Shown: positions 1 to 11,519 of the stretch, in pieces
How the letters are laid out: the number at the start of each line of letters is the position of its first letter
Numbering within the stretch: the stretch's first letter is position 1
Assembly (NCBI GenBank): GCA_948470475.1
Contig: OX419343.1
Coordinates: 5,473,133 to 5,537,132, forward strand
DNA: 64,000 bases
From: Galaxea fascicularis
Lineage: Eukaryota; Cnidaria; Anthozoa; Scleractinia; Euphylliidae
Direction of reading: 5' to 3'
Notes under the pieces: generated by a model
Told to the model about the DNA's origin: nothing
What the model saw: the letters and a program-made list of their open reading frames with translations, nothing else
Databases searched by the model: none
Made by a program: the position numbers and the translations under genes

Positions 1-44
1 ACTTACTTAGAAAACTTGACTATTTTTATGCTGTCTTTTTAAAG

Positions 45-199
45 GTTCATAAGTCACAACCCGCTAGATTGTAACCATGCCACTACTCGCATGCTGAAAC
101 ACTTTGCGAGAGACACCTTAAAACTTAAGTCATTTGATGGACACAAGATTAAATGTCCAAAGATGATGCCAGTAATCGAGCGTCCGCGAGCGATGGCTG
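45..199 (+). CDS. LRR-like membrane protein, internal exon
   Basis: Acceptor ctttttaaag before 45 and donor GCTG|gtgagtacc after 199. The frame starts with one nucleotide completing a codon and ends in phase 1. A stop (taa, 40-42) closes the same frame just upstream, so the acceptor is needed. Encodes the NPLDC...KCPKM cap-like segment and MPVIERPRAMA. Confidence 0.5.
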
Positions 200-3100
200 G
201 TGAGTACCTCATGCAAGAAGGTTTGATTCTTTTTCCTCAGAGTCTAGGAAAACGTTTCTATGGCAATCACCACATTCATGACGATCCCCTCGCGACCGAG
301 ACCACTTTTAGAGCTGACAGTGAAATTTTCCGTCGCTTTTAACCTCCAGTTACCGACCACGTTTTCAAAATACCAAATTTTTGTCAGTCAAATCACTGTA
401 AGTATTCTCTCGCAAGCGACCGCGACCAATTTTTAGTTTAGTTTGGTGCTTTGTATTGTTTTCAACACTTGTCATTTTACTTGTCAAGGGCGCAACCGCT
501 GTCACATTTTCGCAGTATTAGCAAGCACCACACACGCAACTATAACAATGGGAGGTATTTCACACTTAAGAACTCGACGGAAATCTTAACTTTAAAAGGT
601 CCTAAAGAACCACGCTGTAAGTAAAGATGTAGACCCGTGTTGCCGTTTTGTCTGACCTTCCATAATTAACCACCTCCCACAAACAAACACCTAGGTTTGG
701 GAGTGGTTCGATTATGTTTAGTACTGTATCTTCAAACATGCAGCCCTACTGATGTAAAAAGGCATAAGAATACAAAATTTGAAATTTGCGCTTTTACGGG
801 GAAATGTATATTACATTTTATTCTGTCTGATCAGCTACGACCAGCTGGAAATGAAGCTGTGTCTATCTTTTCTTCGCAGAAAACAATCGCTTGTATCCTC
901 GGATATTTAGAGCTGGTCCTAATGTTCATTTTCACGACGTAGACAGTCGTAAGTGTCTGACTGCTGCAATGGTAGCTGGTGTGGTGTGTCTAACTGTACT
1001 TGGCCTCGCTGCTGTAGCTGGTTTGTGTTGGGTGATGGCCATGTTGATGTAAGTACATTCTGATTTGGTTTGGTTGACATCACTACACAACATATTCACA
1101 TGATCATGCTCGCATCCCGGTACGCAAGCTTGCGTCGAATTTACTACAAATTACAGTTCCTTCTATTTTGTTCCAGAGTTTATACGTTTTTCGGTCAAAT
1201 ACTTCGCATATTCACACCGGAATAGTTTTCAACATTTCTAAACATAGGCACGCAATGCGTGCTTGAGCTATTTTGTGAAGAGTGGTATAATGTTGATAAA
1301 ATAGGGAGAAGTCAGAAAATGGTTGAATGGTGAGTCATTTATCTGTGGCGCTTTTGGTTTTTGCTATGGTATCGGAGAAGTACGAGCAAACTGTTTTTCA
1401 TTTGATTTTTGTTTAGTTTTCTTATTTCTAAGACTGATTTTGAGTTTGATTTGTACCAATCAAATAATCATTCATCCTACATTTTTTGAAACAAGAGTTT
1501 CATTAATTCCACAAAAACCGATATGTAATATATTTTCTATTATTTGTTCATTTTCTTTCTCCGCACTTTCGCAAACACTATATTCGTCCAGTCTCTCAAA
1601 TTCCCAAAATATACGTACACGTGCTGATACAGTTCCAGGACCATGTGAAGAAATATTTCCAAACAGACGAACTATGCAACATACTACAATATATGAGACC
1701 ACAAAAACCGAATCAACGTTGAATACAGTACTGATAATGAATATAGATATAATTGCCGTAACGATCAATTTCTGATTTTCAATGCTTTGTACTTTTTACT
1801 TCGGACAGCAAAAATAGCCCGACCTAAACAAACGCTCTTATTTTAGTGTTTGGGCCTTTTGCTGACAACGTCTGTGTACAGTAAGCAGATGAGCGTAACA
1901 CCGCGTTATACCCCGAAATAAGGGCAATATTAAACTTACCGACTCGAAACAAACCACCAATTAATTCCAAAATAAGCTCCTCCGAATTAAGAGCGTCAAC
2001 AGTTGTACAATATTAAAAAACCCGATCAACAGACAAACAACGGATCGAAATCCGCCAATAATAAGATGAGAAAATTGAAGTTGAGAAAAGTAACCAATAA
2101 AAAACGGTTAAAAGTGACCAATCATTGTAACAGAAAATAAATTCAATTAGATGTTTGTTGTAAACAAGTTGAATTGACCACGTGCAAATCTTGTGATTGA
2201 TCAAAGGTCATGTTGGATGCACGTGACCGATCAAAGTTCGGAGTCGCATTTAACCAACAGCGCTGCCTTATTCATGTGTGAATTAACCAACGAACTTGCT
2301 ATTAGCAAACGTATGCACGTGATAGATCAAAGTTGGAAATCGCATTTCATAAACAGGGCTGTATGTCTTGGTGCCTGTTTACACGTGAGAGATAAAAGTA
2401 ATCCATTTGACAAATGAAATCAGCATTTTCATTGTTTAACATAAAAACGGCTTCACTTCAAGGGGAACAAATATCCAGATTAAGGATTCCCTTCCATAGC
2501 ATTTTTCTTCCGTGCCAATATCACTTGCGGAAACAGCCACTTCTGATTAGACTAATATTTATAGTTTTCAAATCCGTCAAACAAATGTTTATTTTTCCAG
2601 TTTTAACAATGTTCTTGCAGTTTTGACAAAGTTAGCAAAAGAACAAAAAAACACAAGAAAAATTACAAAACTAAGCACTCGTCCACTTCGAAACGAAATC
2701 TGATTTGCTCCCCGAGTAGGAACCGCTCAACCAAATTACCTTGATGCTGAATCAATTACGACTAGCATTATTCGTTTAACGTTTTTTGCCGCTTTTCACC
2801 GCCTGCATTATTTCCGATAATCAGAGCATTCAATCAGTTCAATGGCAAATAGTAATATGTGATTTAAAGAACACTGCTTGATCTCAGAACGGCATTTCTT
2901 CCCCGCTAGGTCTCTCGCGGTTACACTACGGGTTGTTCGAATAACTCGACGTTTCAATTCTCAAAAACTAAATTTCATTGTTTTTAACCCTTAAAAATTC
3001 TCTTCAGAAGTGGTCGAGTGCCACTAACATAGTTCTACTTTCGTTTTCATCGGGATGACCGAATTCAAAGATGCTGAAAAATCATTGAAGGACTTTCCAG

Positions 3101-6100
3101 GAGGCGCAGGTTGTGTATCACACGCAATTCAAAGTAGTAAAGACACTTCCCTCGAAAACGTGAGACGTCAGGCTTTTCATTACACAGTAACTTAGCGCTG
3201 ATTGGCTCTGTAGTAATTTTTACGTGGACTCCGGCTGATCTTTGCTAACAATGGGAAACGAATCTGCTGCTCGTTTCAGCAGACGTTCATTGGGAAGGAA
3301 AGATTGCGTGACGAACTAAAAGAGTGTCTGCGAAGGAGACTAAACACACGGTTGTTATAACCAACAAGCCGCGGCCGTAAACTTCAAATACTTTCGTCCC
3401 CACCTTACTACCTTCATCATCCATCGAAATAGCACAACTCATACTTCATTCTAATCTGACTCCAGTATCTCACGCCTATTGTTGTCATTCACGCATGCGT
3501 TAAATATACAAACCCTTTTCTCCGGAAAGACTACCATAACGGTGGTACCCCTTGGTGTGATAGTAATAAATACATCACGCAACTATAGATAGATGACGCG
3601 TGACATTCCACGCTGATGTTCCTTTGAACGTAATCAACACGCATGTGTAACTTAGTCTCAGTGCTGACCATCACTGACCACACGCTTTCAAAAACACCTT
3701 TAAAACAGGGAATTAGATTGGCCGCTTGCTGAAACAATGCCATCTAAAGAAACCTTTATTTCATTGGTTCAAGGCAGAACCATCCGACCACGAAAGAATT
3801 TCTTGAGCTTCATGCTGACATAGAGCGATTTTGTTTACACAAAATAGCTCAAAAAGTATTGTTCTCCCAGAAATTCCATCTATTCGTTTCAAGATTTCAT
3901 CGAAAAATGGAAGGTCCTCAGTAGCTCTGACGGTTGGCTCAGTTGATAGAGCACCGGACTGCCGTGTGGGGACAGAGCTGAATAAGAAGCTGAATAACGA
4001 AATAGCTACGTCACTGGTATGCGACAGGAAACGTGGGCTCAAGAGCAAAGTCCTCCAAGCCGTGTTATAAAACTCACATTGCTGTTCCTAGTAACGTAGT
4101 TTCCTGGAGTAATGAAATGCTAATTTTGACATCCAGCTTTCCCAGCCACTTTTTTGTCACACTTCCCAATGATCCTACAACAATTGGTACCACCTGCACA
4201 GTTCTCATGTTCCATATTCTTGCAATTTCTCTTTTAAGCTCCTGAAACTTTTTAACTTTCTCATTCTCCTTTTCACCAATTATTTTATCCGCTGGTACGG
4301 CAATATCAAAAACAGTGCACTTTCTCTCCTGTTTATTTACAATTACAATGTCCGGTCTTCCGGCTTCAGTGACATGATCACACGGTATGTTCACATCCTA
4401 CAGTAGTTTAACCTCATCGTTTTCACTTACACTGTCAGGTGCGTGTTCGTACCACGTATCCCTCTTTTCCAGATGATATTCCTGACACAACTTCCAATGA
4501 ACTACTTTTGTAACATTGTCATGTCTCTGTGTGTATTCTCTTTAGGCCAGCTTTTTACATACACAGACAATATGGTTTACACTCTCACCTTTCTCGCCAC
4601 ATAGCCTACTAAATGGGGATTCCACCGTTCTGTCAATATGGTATTTTACATGGTCAGTCCTAAGAGCTTGTTCTTGGCCTGCACAAATAAGTGCTTCTGT
4701 TTGGATCTTCAAGTCTGCTTTTCGCAACCAGCTCCATAATTCTTCTACATGCATCGTTTCTGGTATTTCTCTTACAAATTGACCATGCAGCCTTTTTCCT
4801 TCCATCTGTTGCGTTTCTCATTGTTCCGAGATGTCTTGAATTCATCTTTGCTCACTGTTTTCTCGCTCCTAATTACACTAGTAGCCCTTACCCCTTGCAG
4901 CAGGACTTCCAGAGAATTCTTCACATACCACCCTAAACTGTTTTCCTCACTTGTCACACATCCCTCACAGCTTATCAATCCCCGGCCTCCATTCACCTGT
5001 GACACATACAACCTATGAACATCGCTCTTTGGATGAAAAGCACCATTAATTGTCAATACCTTCCTAGTCATTCTATCCAATGTTTTTAGCTCTTCCTTTG
5101 TCCATCTTATAATACCTGCTCCGTACCTCAGTACAGACACTGCCCAGGTGTTAATGGCGTTAATCTTGTTCTTTCCATTCAATTTTGATTTCAACACAAG
5201 CTTCAGCTTTCTTTTGTACTCTCTCGCAAATCGTTTTTTTTTTTTTTCATCTCCTTTTCCCTCATCATATCCACCTCAAGAATCCCTAAATATTTATACC
5301 CTTCTTCCTCAATTTCTCTCATTATCCGCCCATCCAAAAGGGTAATACCATCAAATCTCATCTTCTTTTTTTCCTTTCATTAACAACACACCACACTTTT
5401 TCAACCCAAACTCCATTCCAATGTCCTCACTAAACAACTGTACAGTTTGTATTAATAAATCTATTATTATTATTATCATTAGTAGTAGTAGTAGTTGCCA
5501 ACTTGAATTAATTACATAGTTGTTTCTGTAGACTTAATCTGTTTTTGTATTTACCATCTATTAATTTATCTGTAGTTTTTACTGTGTGTATTTTCCCTTC
5601 TTTTACTGATTATCCTGGCCCGCCTCGATTAGCATTGCTATCTGTGGAGCCAGGGGAATAAGGATTCGTTGTCAAATAAAAAATATTGTTGTTGTTGTTG
5701 TTGTTGTTAGTAGCAGCTGCAGCAGCAGCAGCAACAGTAGCAGTAGCAGTAGTGGTAGTGGTAGTGGTAGTGGTAGTGGTAGTGGTAGTGGTAGTGGTAG
5801 TAGTAGTAGTAGTAGTTGTAGTAGTAGTAGTAGGATCACCCCTTTCAGCCACATTACTAATGCAGTGGCTCTAGAGAGGAAGTATTCTCAAAGGAGACAA
5901 CTCTGAAATTCCTGGAAACCTTCAGGCTTTACCTACATACGATCTTTGTCTGATAAAAAGGTCCTTTCTTTTCACTGCAGCGCAACTAAGAAAAAGATAC
6001 GTGAGAGGGAGGATCCTGTAAGGCAGATGGAAGAAGGATTAAAGAAAGCTGAAAAGGACTCAACTGTTAAAGGGGTGAAGGAAAATTCTCAAGGATCCCC

Positions 6101-6242
6101 AGGAGATGTCTTTGCAGACCCAAAAGAAGATTACCTGCGGGAAAAGATGAAGACACAGCGACGTATGTCTCAGGGGTATGCTGACGGCTCAGGATCAAGC
6201 GATGAGGAATCAGCCATGGTGGAAATCAACTTGAATGATTAG
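45..6242 (+). CDS. LRR-cap single-pass membrane protein, C-terminal part (3 exons; 5' end outside window)
   Basis: Three exons, 45-199, 880-1048 and 5981-6242, join in one frame (phases 1 and 2) into 138 C-terminal residues plus further exons beyond the left edge. First comes a segment containing NPLDC and, about 35 residues later, KCPKM, which resembles a leucine-rich-repeat C-terminal cap (NPxxC...CP). A juxtamembrane stretch follows, then a hydrophobic helix of about 25 residues (MVAGVVCLTVLGLAAVAG...), then a basic stop-transfer run (ATKKKIRERED) and a charged tail of about 80 residues ending in VEINLND. No TIR, kinase or death domain is seen in the tail. Inference: a type I plasma-membrane LRR receptor or adhesion protein. 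The family is not recognised more precisely; the LRR assignment rests on the cap motif alone and the repeats themselves would lie left of the window. Confidence 0.55.
200..879 (+). other. intron of the LRR-like gene
   Basis: Bounded by gtgagtacc and ttcttcgcag. Nothing else recognised in it. Confidence 0.5.
880..1048 (+). CDS. LRR-like membrane protein, transmembrane exon
   Basis: Acceptor tctatcttttcttcgcag, donor TTGAT|gtaagtac. Reads NNRLYPRIFRAGPNVHFHD and then a Leu/Val/Ala/Gly-rich segment of about 25 residues that is a good membrane helix. Enters in phase 1 and leaves in phase 2, matching the exons on both sides. The other two frames hit stops. Confidence 0.6.
3929..3972 (+). repeat. 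tRNA-like (SINE-type) A-box fragment
   Basis: The stretch ggttggctcagttgatagag followed by caccggactgccgtgtgggg has the D-arm/A-box shape (TGGCTCAGTtGaTAGAGC) of a tRNA-derived SINE head. No B box (GGTTCRANNCC) follows, so this is a truncated fragment and not a tRNA gene. Confidence 0.4.
4074..5461 (-). mobile_element. R2-like non-LTR retrotransposon, 5'-truncated and frameshifted 3' portion
   Basis: Read on the minus strand from 5461 to 4074, three frames in series give the distal reverse transcriptase and C-terminal nuclease of an R2-group element. In order they are: QLFSEDIGMEFGLKKCGVLL; INTWAVSVLRYGAGIIRW; TLDRMTRKVLTINGAFHPKS; NGGRGLISCEGCV; a Cys/His region (LCGEKGESVNHIVCVCKKLA); and a restriction-like nuclease segment with RPDIVIVNKQERKCTVFDIA and VVPIVVGSLGSVTKKW. 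The polymerase catalytic part is missing at the 5' end and frameshifts break the rest, so it is dead. It sits antisense in the last intron of the LRR-like gene. Confidence 0.75.
5540..5690 (+). mobile_element. LINE (CR1/L2-type) 3' tail
   Basis: Contains cccgcctcgattagcattgc with a CTATCTGTGG box, then CAAATAAA and a (TTG)n run. A similar arrangement (AGATTAGCATCTGCTACCTGTGGG, then AATAAAG and a short tandem) occurs at 46890-46980. Such microsatellite tails mark LINE 3' ends. Confidence 0.5.
5685..5832 (+). repeat. compound trinucleotide repeat (TTG)n-(GCA)n-(GTGGTA)n-(GTA)n
   Basis: About 150 bp of drifting triplets: gttgttgtt, then gcagcagca, then gtggta hexamers, then gtagtagta. It reads through in several frames as homopolymeric peptides on both strands, which should not be taken as genes. 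Confidence 0.9.
5981..6242 (+). CDS. LRR-like membrane protein, last coding exon (cytoplasmic tail)
   Basis: Acceptor tcctttcttttcactgcag is strong. The frame (ATKKKIREREDPVRQ to VEINLND, stop 6240-6242) completes the phase-2 codon of the preceding exon. The tail is highly charged with acidic-serine patches (GSGSSDEESAM). A poly(A) signal AATAAA lies 66 nt after the stop. Confidence 0.6.
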
Positions 6243-6307
6243 GTTTTAGTTAAGTTTTTGAGTGACATGCTAATCGAATTTTCATTTTTATGCAAACAGT
6301 TTGTTGT

Positions 6308-6313
6308 AATAAA
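6308..6313 (+). other. poly(A) signal of the LRR-like gene
   Basis: AATAAA on the + strand, 66 nt after the stop codon, in an A/T-rich stretch. It gives a very short 3' UTR. Confidence 0.5.
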
Positions 6314-6885
6314 AATACATTTATGGGCAACCAAATGAACTTTTTTCCCTTTCTCTAGCATCGTTAGCTATTGCATAAAAACGATATTAAAAACGATATT
6401 AAAAATCATAAAACGATACCGAAATGACTTTCAGGAATTACTGAAGCATTGCATTTGCGTAGTTTTAACACTGATAAAGTATTTGAGGGCACTTTAAATT
6501 TGACAGGTCATCCGGTCAGTTTGTTGAAGAATCGGATGAGTAGATGACTTCTCGCCATCGGATTGGCTATCGAGGCGAGGTATTCAGAGTAAGGAATTGA
6601 GATTTAAAAACGAGGCAAACCGAAACATCGGATGATAAAGGCGCCCAGCATATTCTGTTAAATGAATTTCACCGTAAAAATATCATTTAAAGCCTCTGTA
6701 ACTTCAGAGAACGAGGGTTTGTTAAACATAAGGTTCAAATACAATTCTGTACATTTAGCTTTATTCCTACTCGCTGACTCCTGACAGTGGTGACAGTTGA
6801 CCTGAAATGGATTGAATGCTGCAACATTCGCACAAAGGAAACTCGGCTTGATTTTCTTTTTAAAAATAAGCTATGCGATTCAAGA

Positions 6886-6977
6886 AAAATTAATCACCTG
6901 ACTCGTGAATTCCACGTTAAATTTCACTTCCCGTGAAATTTAACGTGGAATTCCCTCGTCAGGTGATTAATTTTCCT
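6886..6977. repeat. near-perfect palindrome (hairpin)
   Basis: Arms aaaattaatcacctgac / gtcaggtgattaatttt enclose inner arms aattccacgttaaatttcac / gtgaaatttaacgtggaatt with a 5-base centre (ttccc) and short unpaired tgctg-like joints. Looks like a tiny foldback element. Confidence 0.85.
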
Positions 6978-7380
6978 ACAGAATTCTACTATTTAGATGA
7001 GCTAATTCTACTTTTTCTTCCCAACGGCTCACATGGAAATGAAATGCGCTGTTTGGAAACGAATTCCAATTATAAATAAGGCAAATAATCAACGCTCCAA
7101 ATTGGTGCATCGCCGTTCACAAAATGGCTGGTCAGTTCCAGCAAATGGAAAGTGGCCCAAGTTGGATATTTGTCTTTTCATGGTCTTCGACAGTTTGTTC
7201 TCGAATACTGTTCACAAGTAAGTTTGGGTTACGAGAGGTGGTCATAACGGGAAGATGGTGTTGGGTTGCTTGCTAACTGGAGAGTGATGGTTCTGGTAGA
7301 AGTTCCGATTTTATACTCCTTTTTAGCTGGGAATGTTTTATTTCTGAGAAATTCTGATCGCTAAGAAAGTGTTTGGATAA

Positions 7381-7466
7381 CGACAGAAATAAGACATATC
7401 GTCTTTTTACACACTTGACCCGCGTCGAGTGTGTAAAAAGACGACAGTTCTTATTTCTGCCGTTGA
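7381..7466. repeat. inverted repeat
   Basis: Arms cgtctttttacacact and agtgtgtaaaaagacg around a short G/C centre, with outer arms cagaaataag and cttatttctg. Small foldback element in the intergenic region. Confidence 0.75.
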
Positions 7467-8884
7467 TGTTGTTTAAGAAAATCGAATTTAATTGTTGAAC
7501 GTGTTTACATACAGGCCTTACAACCCACACACAACCCATTCACACAAAGACCAGTTTAGGCGCCACTTACACACGGATGGCAGGAGGGACAGGGGCACCC
7601 AACGAGCCAAATCAACCAAAAGCTATAGAAAGGCATTTTTAAGTACCTTGTGGTGTTTGACGCCTGTTAAAGTGAAATTTTTGTTACCTAGACGAATTCG
7701 ATCTGTTCGGATTCCTTAGCTGAAATTTTAATTGCACAACAATTTTAGGGAACAAAATCTTCCTTTGAGAAATTGCTAGCTGAAAAGAACCTTTTACGAC
7801 TCTCTCGAGGGGACTTTTTTCCTTCCGAAAATGCTAGCCGACGTTTTTGACTGCCAAAAACAACAAATATGACCCTTCCGAAAACGTCAGGGGCTATTAT
7901 TTCCACTTGGGCCACGTTTCAGTAACGAAAAGCCGAGTGCACTCTTTTATCGACGCCGAAAACCCAAGGCGAACTACCCTCTGCCAGCTTCTGCCGAACA
8001 GGTATCTATCGAAACTTGTCGTTGGGTGCCCCTGTAGGGACAAGTTGGCCAAGAATAAAAGCACACACATCTAGTACAGGGAATTTATTACTTGACAGTT
8101 TGATTTTGATTTCGAGGACTTTGAAAATACATTTGCTTGTGGCGCTGACCTTGAAAGGTCACTTCTGCAGATTACACATCTATACCCCGCGAGAATTAAC
8201 CTTCATTGTTTACACAAGAACACACCGACATGGAAGCAAGAGGAGAGAAAAAAATGTTCTAAAAAGTTATGCTTTGAAACCTGTGCCAGGATGTAGAAAT
8301 AAAAACGGGCTATACTTTTCACACGAAAAGAATAACAGCATGAGTGCAATAATGCTGCTTTCAATAATTATTATCAAGTCATAAGGTACTTCAGTGATAA
8401 TATTTTTGTCCCACAAGTGGGTAATTCACACTGTAATCCGCACCCCTTAACGAATGCCTTTACCGAAATTACCACGCAAGCGTTAGTCTTGCTTTGCTAC
8501 GACTACACTTCATCTTACATAACTCCTTAGCGCACTACGAGCACCAGTCGGACAGCATTTGTGTTCACACAGGCATGGACGAAAGAAAGAAGTTGGAGTA
8601 ACGTGGAGCTGTGAGAGGGACAGATACAAAATCACTTCCTCAGTTTTAGGGATCTATCACCTCGGTCACTAAATACTTGCGAAGCAAAAGAAAAGCGAAT
8701 AAAGTAAAGTACAGTGTACAGTGTCACGTAATGAATTCAACAATCGAGAAGATAATTTACAGAAACGACGCAGAGTAGAAATTACCCACATAGAAAACTC
8801 CTTTCAGTTTATACTTGGGACTACTATCTTGTCTGATTCCTGCAGACAAGTCTTGTTTCAGTGTTGTTAGGGTTTCATACATAG

Positions 8885-9136
8885 TTACTGGTGTCTCTGA
8901 GTACGAAGGAATGCAAGACAAGCGTTGAAGGCTGGCCATCGATACTAATGAAGGCAATGAAAGAGAAACAACAGCGCCTCAAAGTACTTTTTGGGAGCTT
9001 TTTACACGTCGCCCTAAACAGTTGCCAGCCACAATCACACTTCAAGATTGGAGAACTCATGTTGGCCACCTTCAAAGAAATATTGAACACAACACGACAA
9101 TCTTTAATTAACATACAGCGAGTCATCCCTGGCTAA
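8885..9136 (+). CDS. possible terminal exon, unknown protein (weak)
   Basis: An open frame of about 83 residues after a possible acceptor (gggtttcatacatag at 8884) runs to a stop at 9134-9136. The sequence (ECKTSVEGWPSILMKAMKEK ... FKIGELMLATFKEILNTTRQ) is helix-rich with mixed composition, unlike repeat translations. No partner exon with matching phase was found on either side and no family was recognised. It may be chance. Confidence 0.15.
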   Translation, partial: LLVSLSTKECKTSVEGWPSILMKAMKEKQQRLKVLFGSFLHVALNSCQPQSHFKIGELMLATFKEILNTTRQSLINIQRVIPG

Positions 9137-9189
9137 CCACAATCAAGAAGGGAAGGCACCCTCTGTCTACTTCTCTCTGTTAATTATTA

Positions 9190-9790
9190 ACCATTATTCC
9201 CCGAAGTGGAGGCGGCTAGTGGTAGTTTTTTACCGAGCCGCGAAGCAGCGAGAAAATATCTATCATTGGCCACCGACACTACGGTGAATAATTGTTTAAG
9301 TATATACGAAAACAGCGAGATAATTGATGATTTTGAACTCAATGATTCCAGTCAACAATTACGATTTTCGCACGAGTTTCTCGGAGGTGAATAGCACCTG
9401 CTATGGAGCAGCCAATCGGGAGCGCGCAAAATACACTATGCGCTGTTTTAGTATATACTAATAACAGGAGCCCATCAGTAGGAGTATTCCTCTTCCTTAT
9501 TACTTTTAGGATCGAGCCTTTTGTCAGACCTTAACTCTTTCCCGTGAAGCAGCGTTTCCTTGGTTACGGCATTTACAGTTTCGCAATACAATACAATACA
9601 CTTAATTTGCACGTCACTTTTGTTTTTGACGTTTCTAAAAATAACTAGGTCCGTCAAAACGCCCGATCAAGATTTTAATTCAGAGGATCGCTCCTTGTGA
9701 TGGCCGGGATTCTGCTAAGAACCATTATTCACCGAGGTGGGGATGAATAGTGGTGCTATTTTACCGATCAGTAACTTTAAGGTTGGCTAA
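9190..9790. repeat. foldback repeat family with ACCATTATTCMCCGARGTGG boxes
   Basis: Related boxes AACCATTATTCCCCGAAGTGG (9190) and AACCATTATTCACCGAGGTGG (9720), each followed by a TAGTGGT run and TTTTACCGA. The related motif ATTATTCACCTCAGTGTCGG recurs near 40545. Borders are approximate. Confidence 0.45.
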
Positions 9791-10419
9791 GGAGGCTCGC
9801 AACAATCAATTCCCTATTGCCTTGGCTCAAAAGCCCCAACTTCACGTTTAAAATCTAAAAACTAAAGCGCTTCTCTTGTATATATATTTATATATCGCAT
9901 TTACATAATACTGTTACCTCCAGGTAATATATTTGCTAAGCAGAGGAGGCATTTTAAAAGCCATAATTTAAATGACAAAATTATTTAAGCAGCCGGGGTT
10001 TTAAAAAACCAAGCTACGGTGGACTTGCGTGTATATACAGGTAATTACAAATACTAATGGAGACTATAATTCTGGTGAAAATCCACTCTAGAAACGCCTT
10101 GGAAGCTAGTCAATTCAACATCACATATTTATCTACGACTTGAGTAAATAATGAACAAAGCAACTCTCAAAGCTAGGCTGTACTCATTTCAATAACTCTT
10201 AGGTTTTACTTGAAGTATGCTGTTTAACTGACTTGAAAACGGTTTACAATCACGAATCGTCCGCGACCATACTTTACAGACGACAGAGTGCCTGTGTATT
10301 ATGGACAACAAGTTGTGTTGGAAAGTCTGGGGTTTTTCAATGTAATTCGATTTAGCCACTGTTCGATACACAAGTAAATCTTGATACGAATCAAGCTACA
10401 GCCGGTTAAATGTTTGGAA

Positions 10420-10510
10420 ACCCTTCGCCTAAGACAAAGTCTGATTGAAGGATCCATACAAACAGCGGAGTACAAATAAAGTTAATGTTGTTGTTGTTGT
10501 TGTTGTTGTA
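10420..10510 (+). mobile_element. LINE-type 3' tail with (TTG)n
   Basis: Ends tacaaataaagttaatg followed by (TTG)n to 10509. The arrangement matches the tail at 5540-5700. No coding part is attached. Confidence 0.35.
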
Positions 10511-10530
10511 CAGAAGCCAGAAATAAGATA

Positions 10531-10874
10531 AATAGACCTTTTTACCGATACGGCGGCCATCTTGAATTCTATTGTTTTGACTGAGAAATTATGGGCTGCC
10601 GAGGGGGCAATCGCTGGAAAATTTATCGTATACACAGCTTTCAGGATAAATTTTTACTGCTTGTCTCTCATATTCCAAAACAAACATTACAAGCGTTACA
10701 TCTTTCTGTCACGGTCACGGTATTTGGCAGTGGTTTCTATGGTTAGTGAAAAATTATTGTTAAAAGTTATCACGCCACAGTATTCTTTATAATATTATTT
10801 CTCATCTGCCCCCTGGATATCCCATAATTTCTTCGGAATTCAAGATGGCCGCCGTATCGGTAAAAAGGTCTATT
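10531..10874. mobile_element. 344-bp nonautonomous DNA element with long terminal inverted repeats
   Basis: The first 39 bases (aatagacctttttaccgata, then cggcggccatcttgaattc) are exactly inverted at the right end, and similarity continues for about 80 bases (GAAATTATGGG...GGGGGCA). No transposase. Flanks offer only a 2-base A/T duplication, so the superfamily is uncertain. Confidence 0.8.
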
Positions 10875-11245
10875 AATCACACTGCTCCATCATTTGAACC
10901 TCTTTCTGGATCATTGCCAATCAAAAATACCTTCTCACTCAAAATACTATCGCCAACACAGGCTAATGCTACTGAGGGATTTTGTTTTGAACACAATTAC
11001 CACAATCATTTATTGCATTGCTGTGACGACCAATTATATTTCGTTTCAACTAAAACGACCACTTGAAATGTTATTATATTGTACACAAGCAGAATATCTA
11101 ACTAACCTAGGTGTGCTAACGTTTTCTCAGATCATTCCTGTTTCCTCTTGATCCTCTTCCATGGCTACTTCAGAATTCCTAAAAACAACGCAAAAATGTT
11201 ACTACAGACACAACGACAAGATGCGCCTTTTACAGTTTCTGTAGT

Positions 11246-11251
11246 TTTATT
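11246..11251 (-). other. candidate poly(A) signal of the HDAC gene
   Basis: AATAAA on the minus strand (tttatt on +), about 480 nt after the HDAC stop codon. It is the first canonical hexamer I found downstream. Confidence 0.35.
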
Positions 11252-11519
11252 GAATACTCTAATATACTGGTTCTCCCCCTGGATGAGATGCTGGTCCTTC
11301 ACAGGATGCCCAGCACGAAGAAACTGGAATCCCCCTGAATGGGATGCCTGTGTACGCCCATAAGTGCCAGTACTTAGACTCGTCACTCGTTTACCTATAC
11401 CTACCTACATCAGAGAATGGTTACGGTACACTTATAATGGATGTGTAAGAGGAGTGGAGGATCGGAACAGTTGGAGATCCATGAGATCAGTAGATGGCAC
11501 CCAATGATGACGACGAATA

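Larger units (their letters stand above)
1049..5980 (+). other. last intron of the LRR-like gene, repeat filled
   Basis: A 4.9-kb intron. 1049-3900 shows no coding exon I can support. 3929-5461 holds a tRNA-like fragment and an R2-like retrotransposon remnant on the opposite strand, and 5540-5832 holds a LINE-type 3' tail with triplet repeats. A further exon inside is possible, but phases already match without one. Confidence 0.45.

Noticed and set aside
3240..3320. Short frame MGNESAARFSRRSLGRKD with a myristoylation-like start
   Set aside because: Only 22 codons, in an intron, and the surrounding sequence looks like a dispersed repeat.
3929..3972. tRNA gene
   Set aside because: Only the A-box half is present; no anticodon arm, B box or acceptor stem closure.
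5610..5874. Open frames giving poly-Thr, poly-Leu and poly-Val peptides
   Set aside because: They are readings of the trinucleotide repeat in different frames.
10429..10960. Opposed frames both containing MAAVSVKRSI
   Set aside because: They arise from the two identical inverted ends of the 344-bp element.
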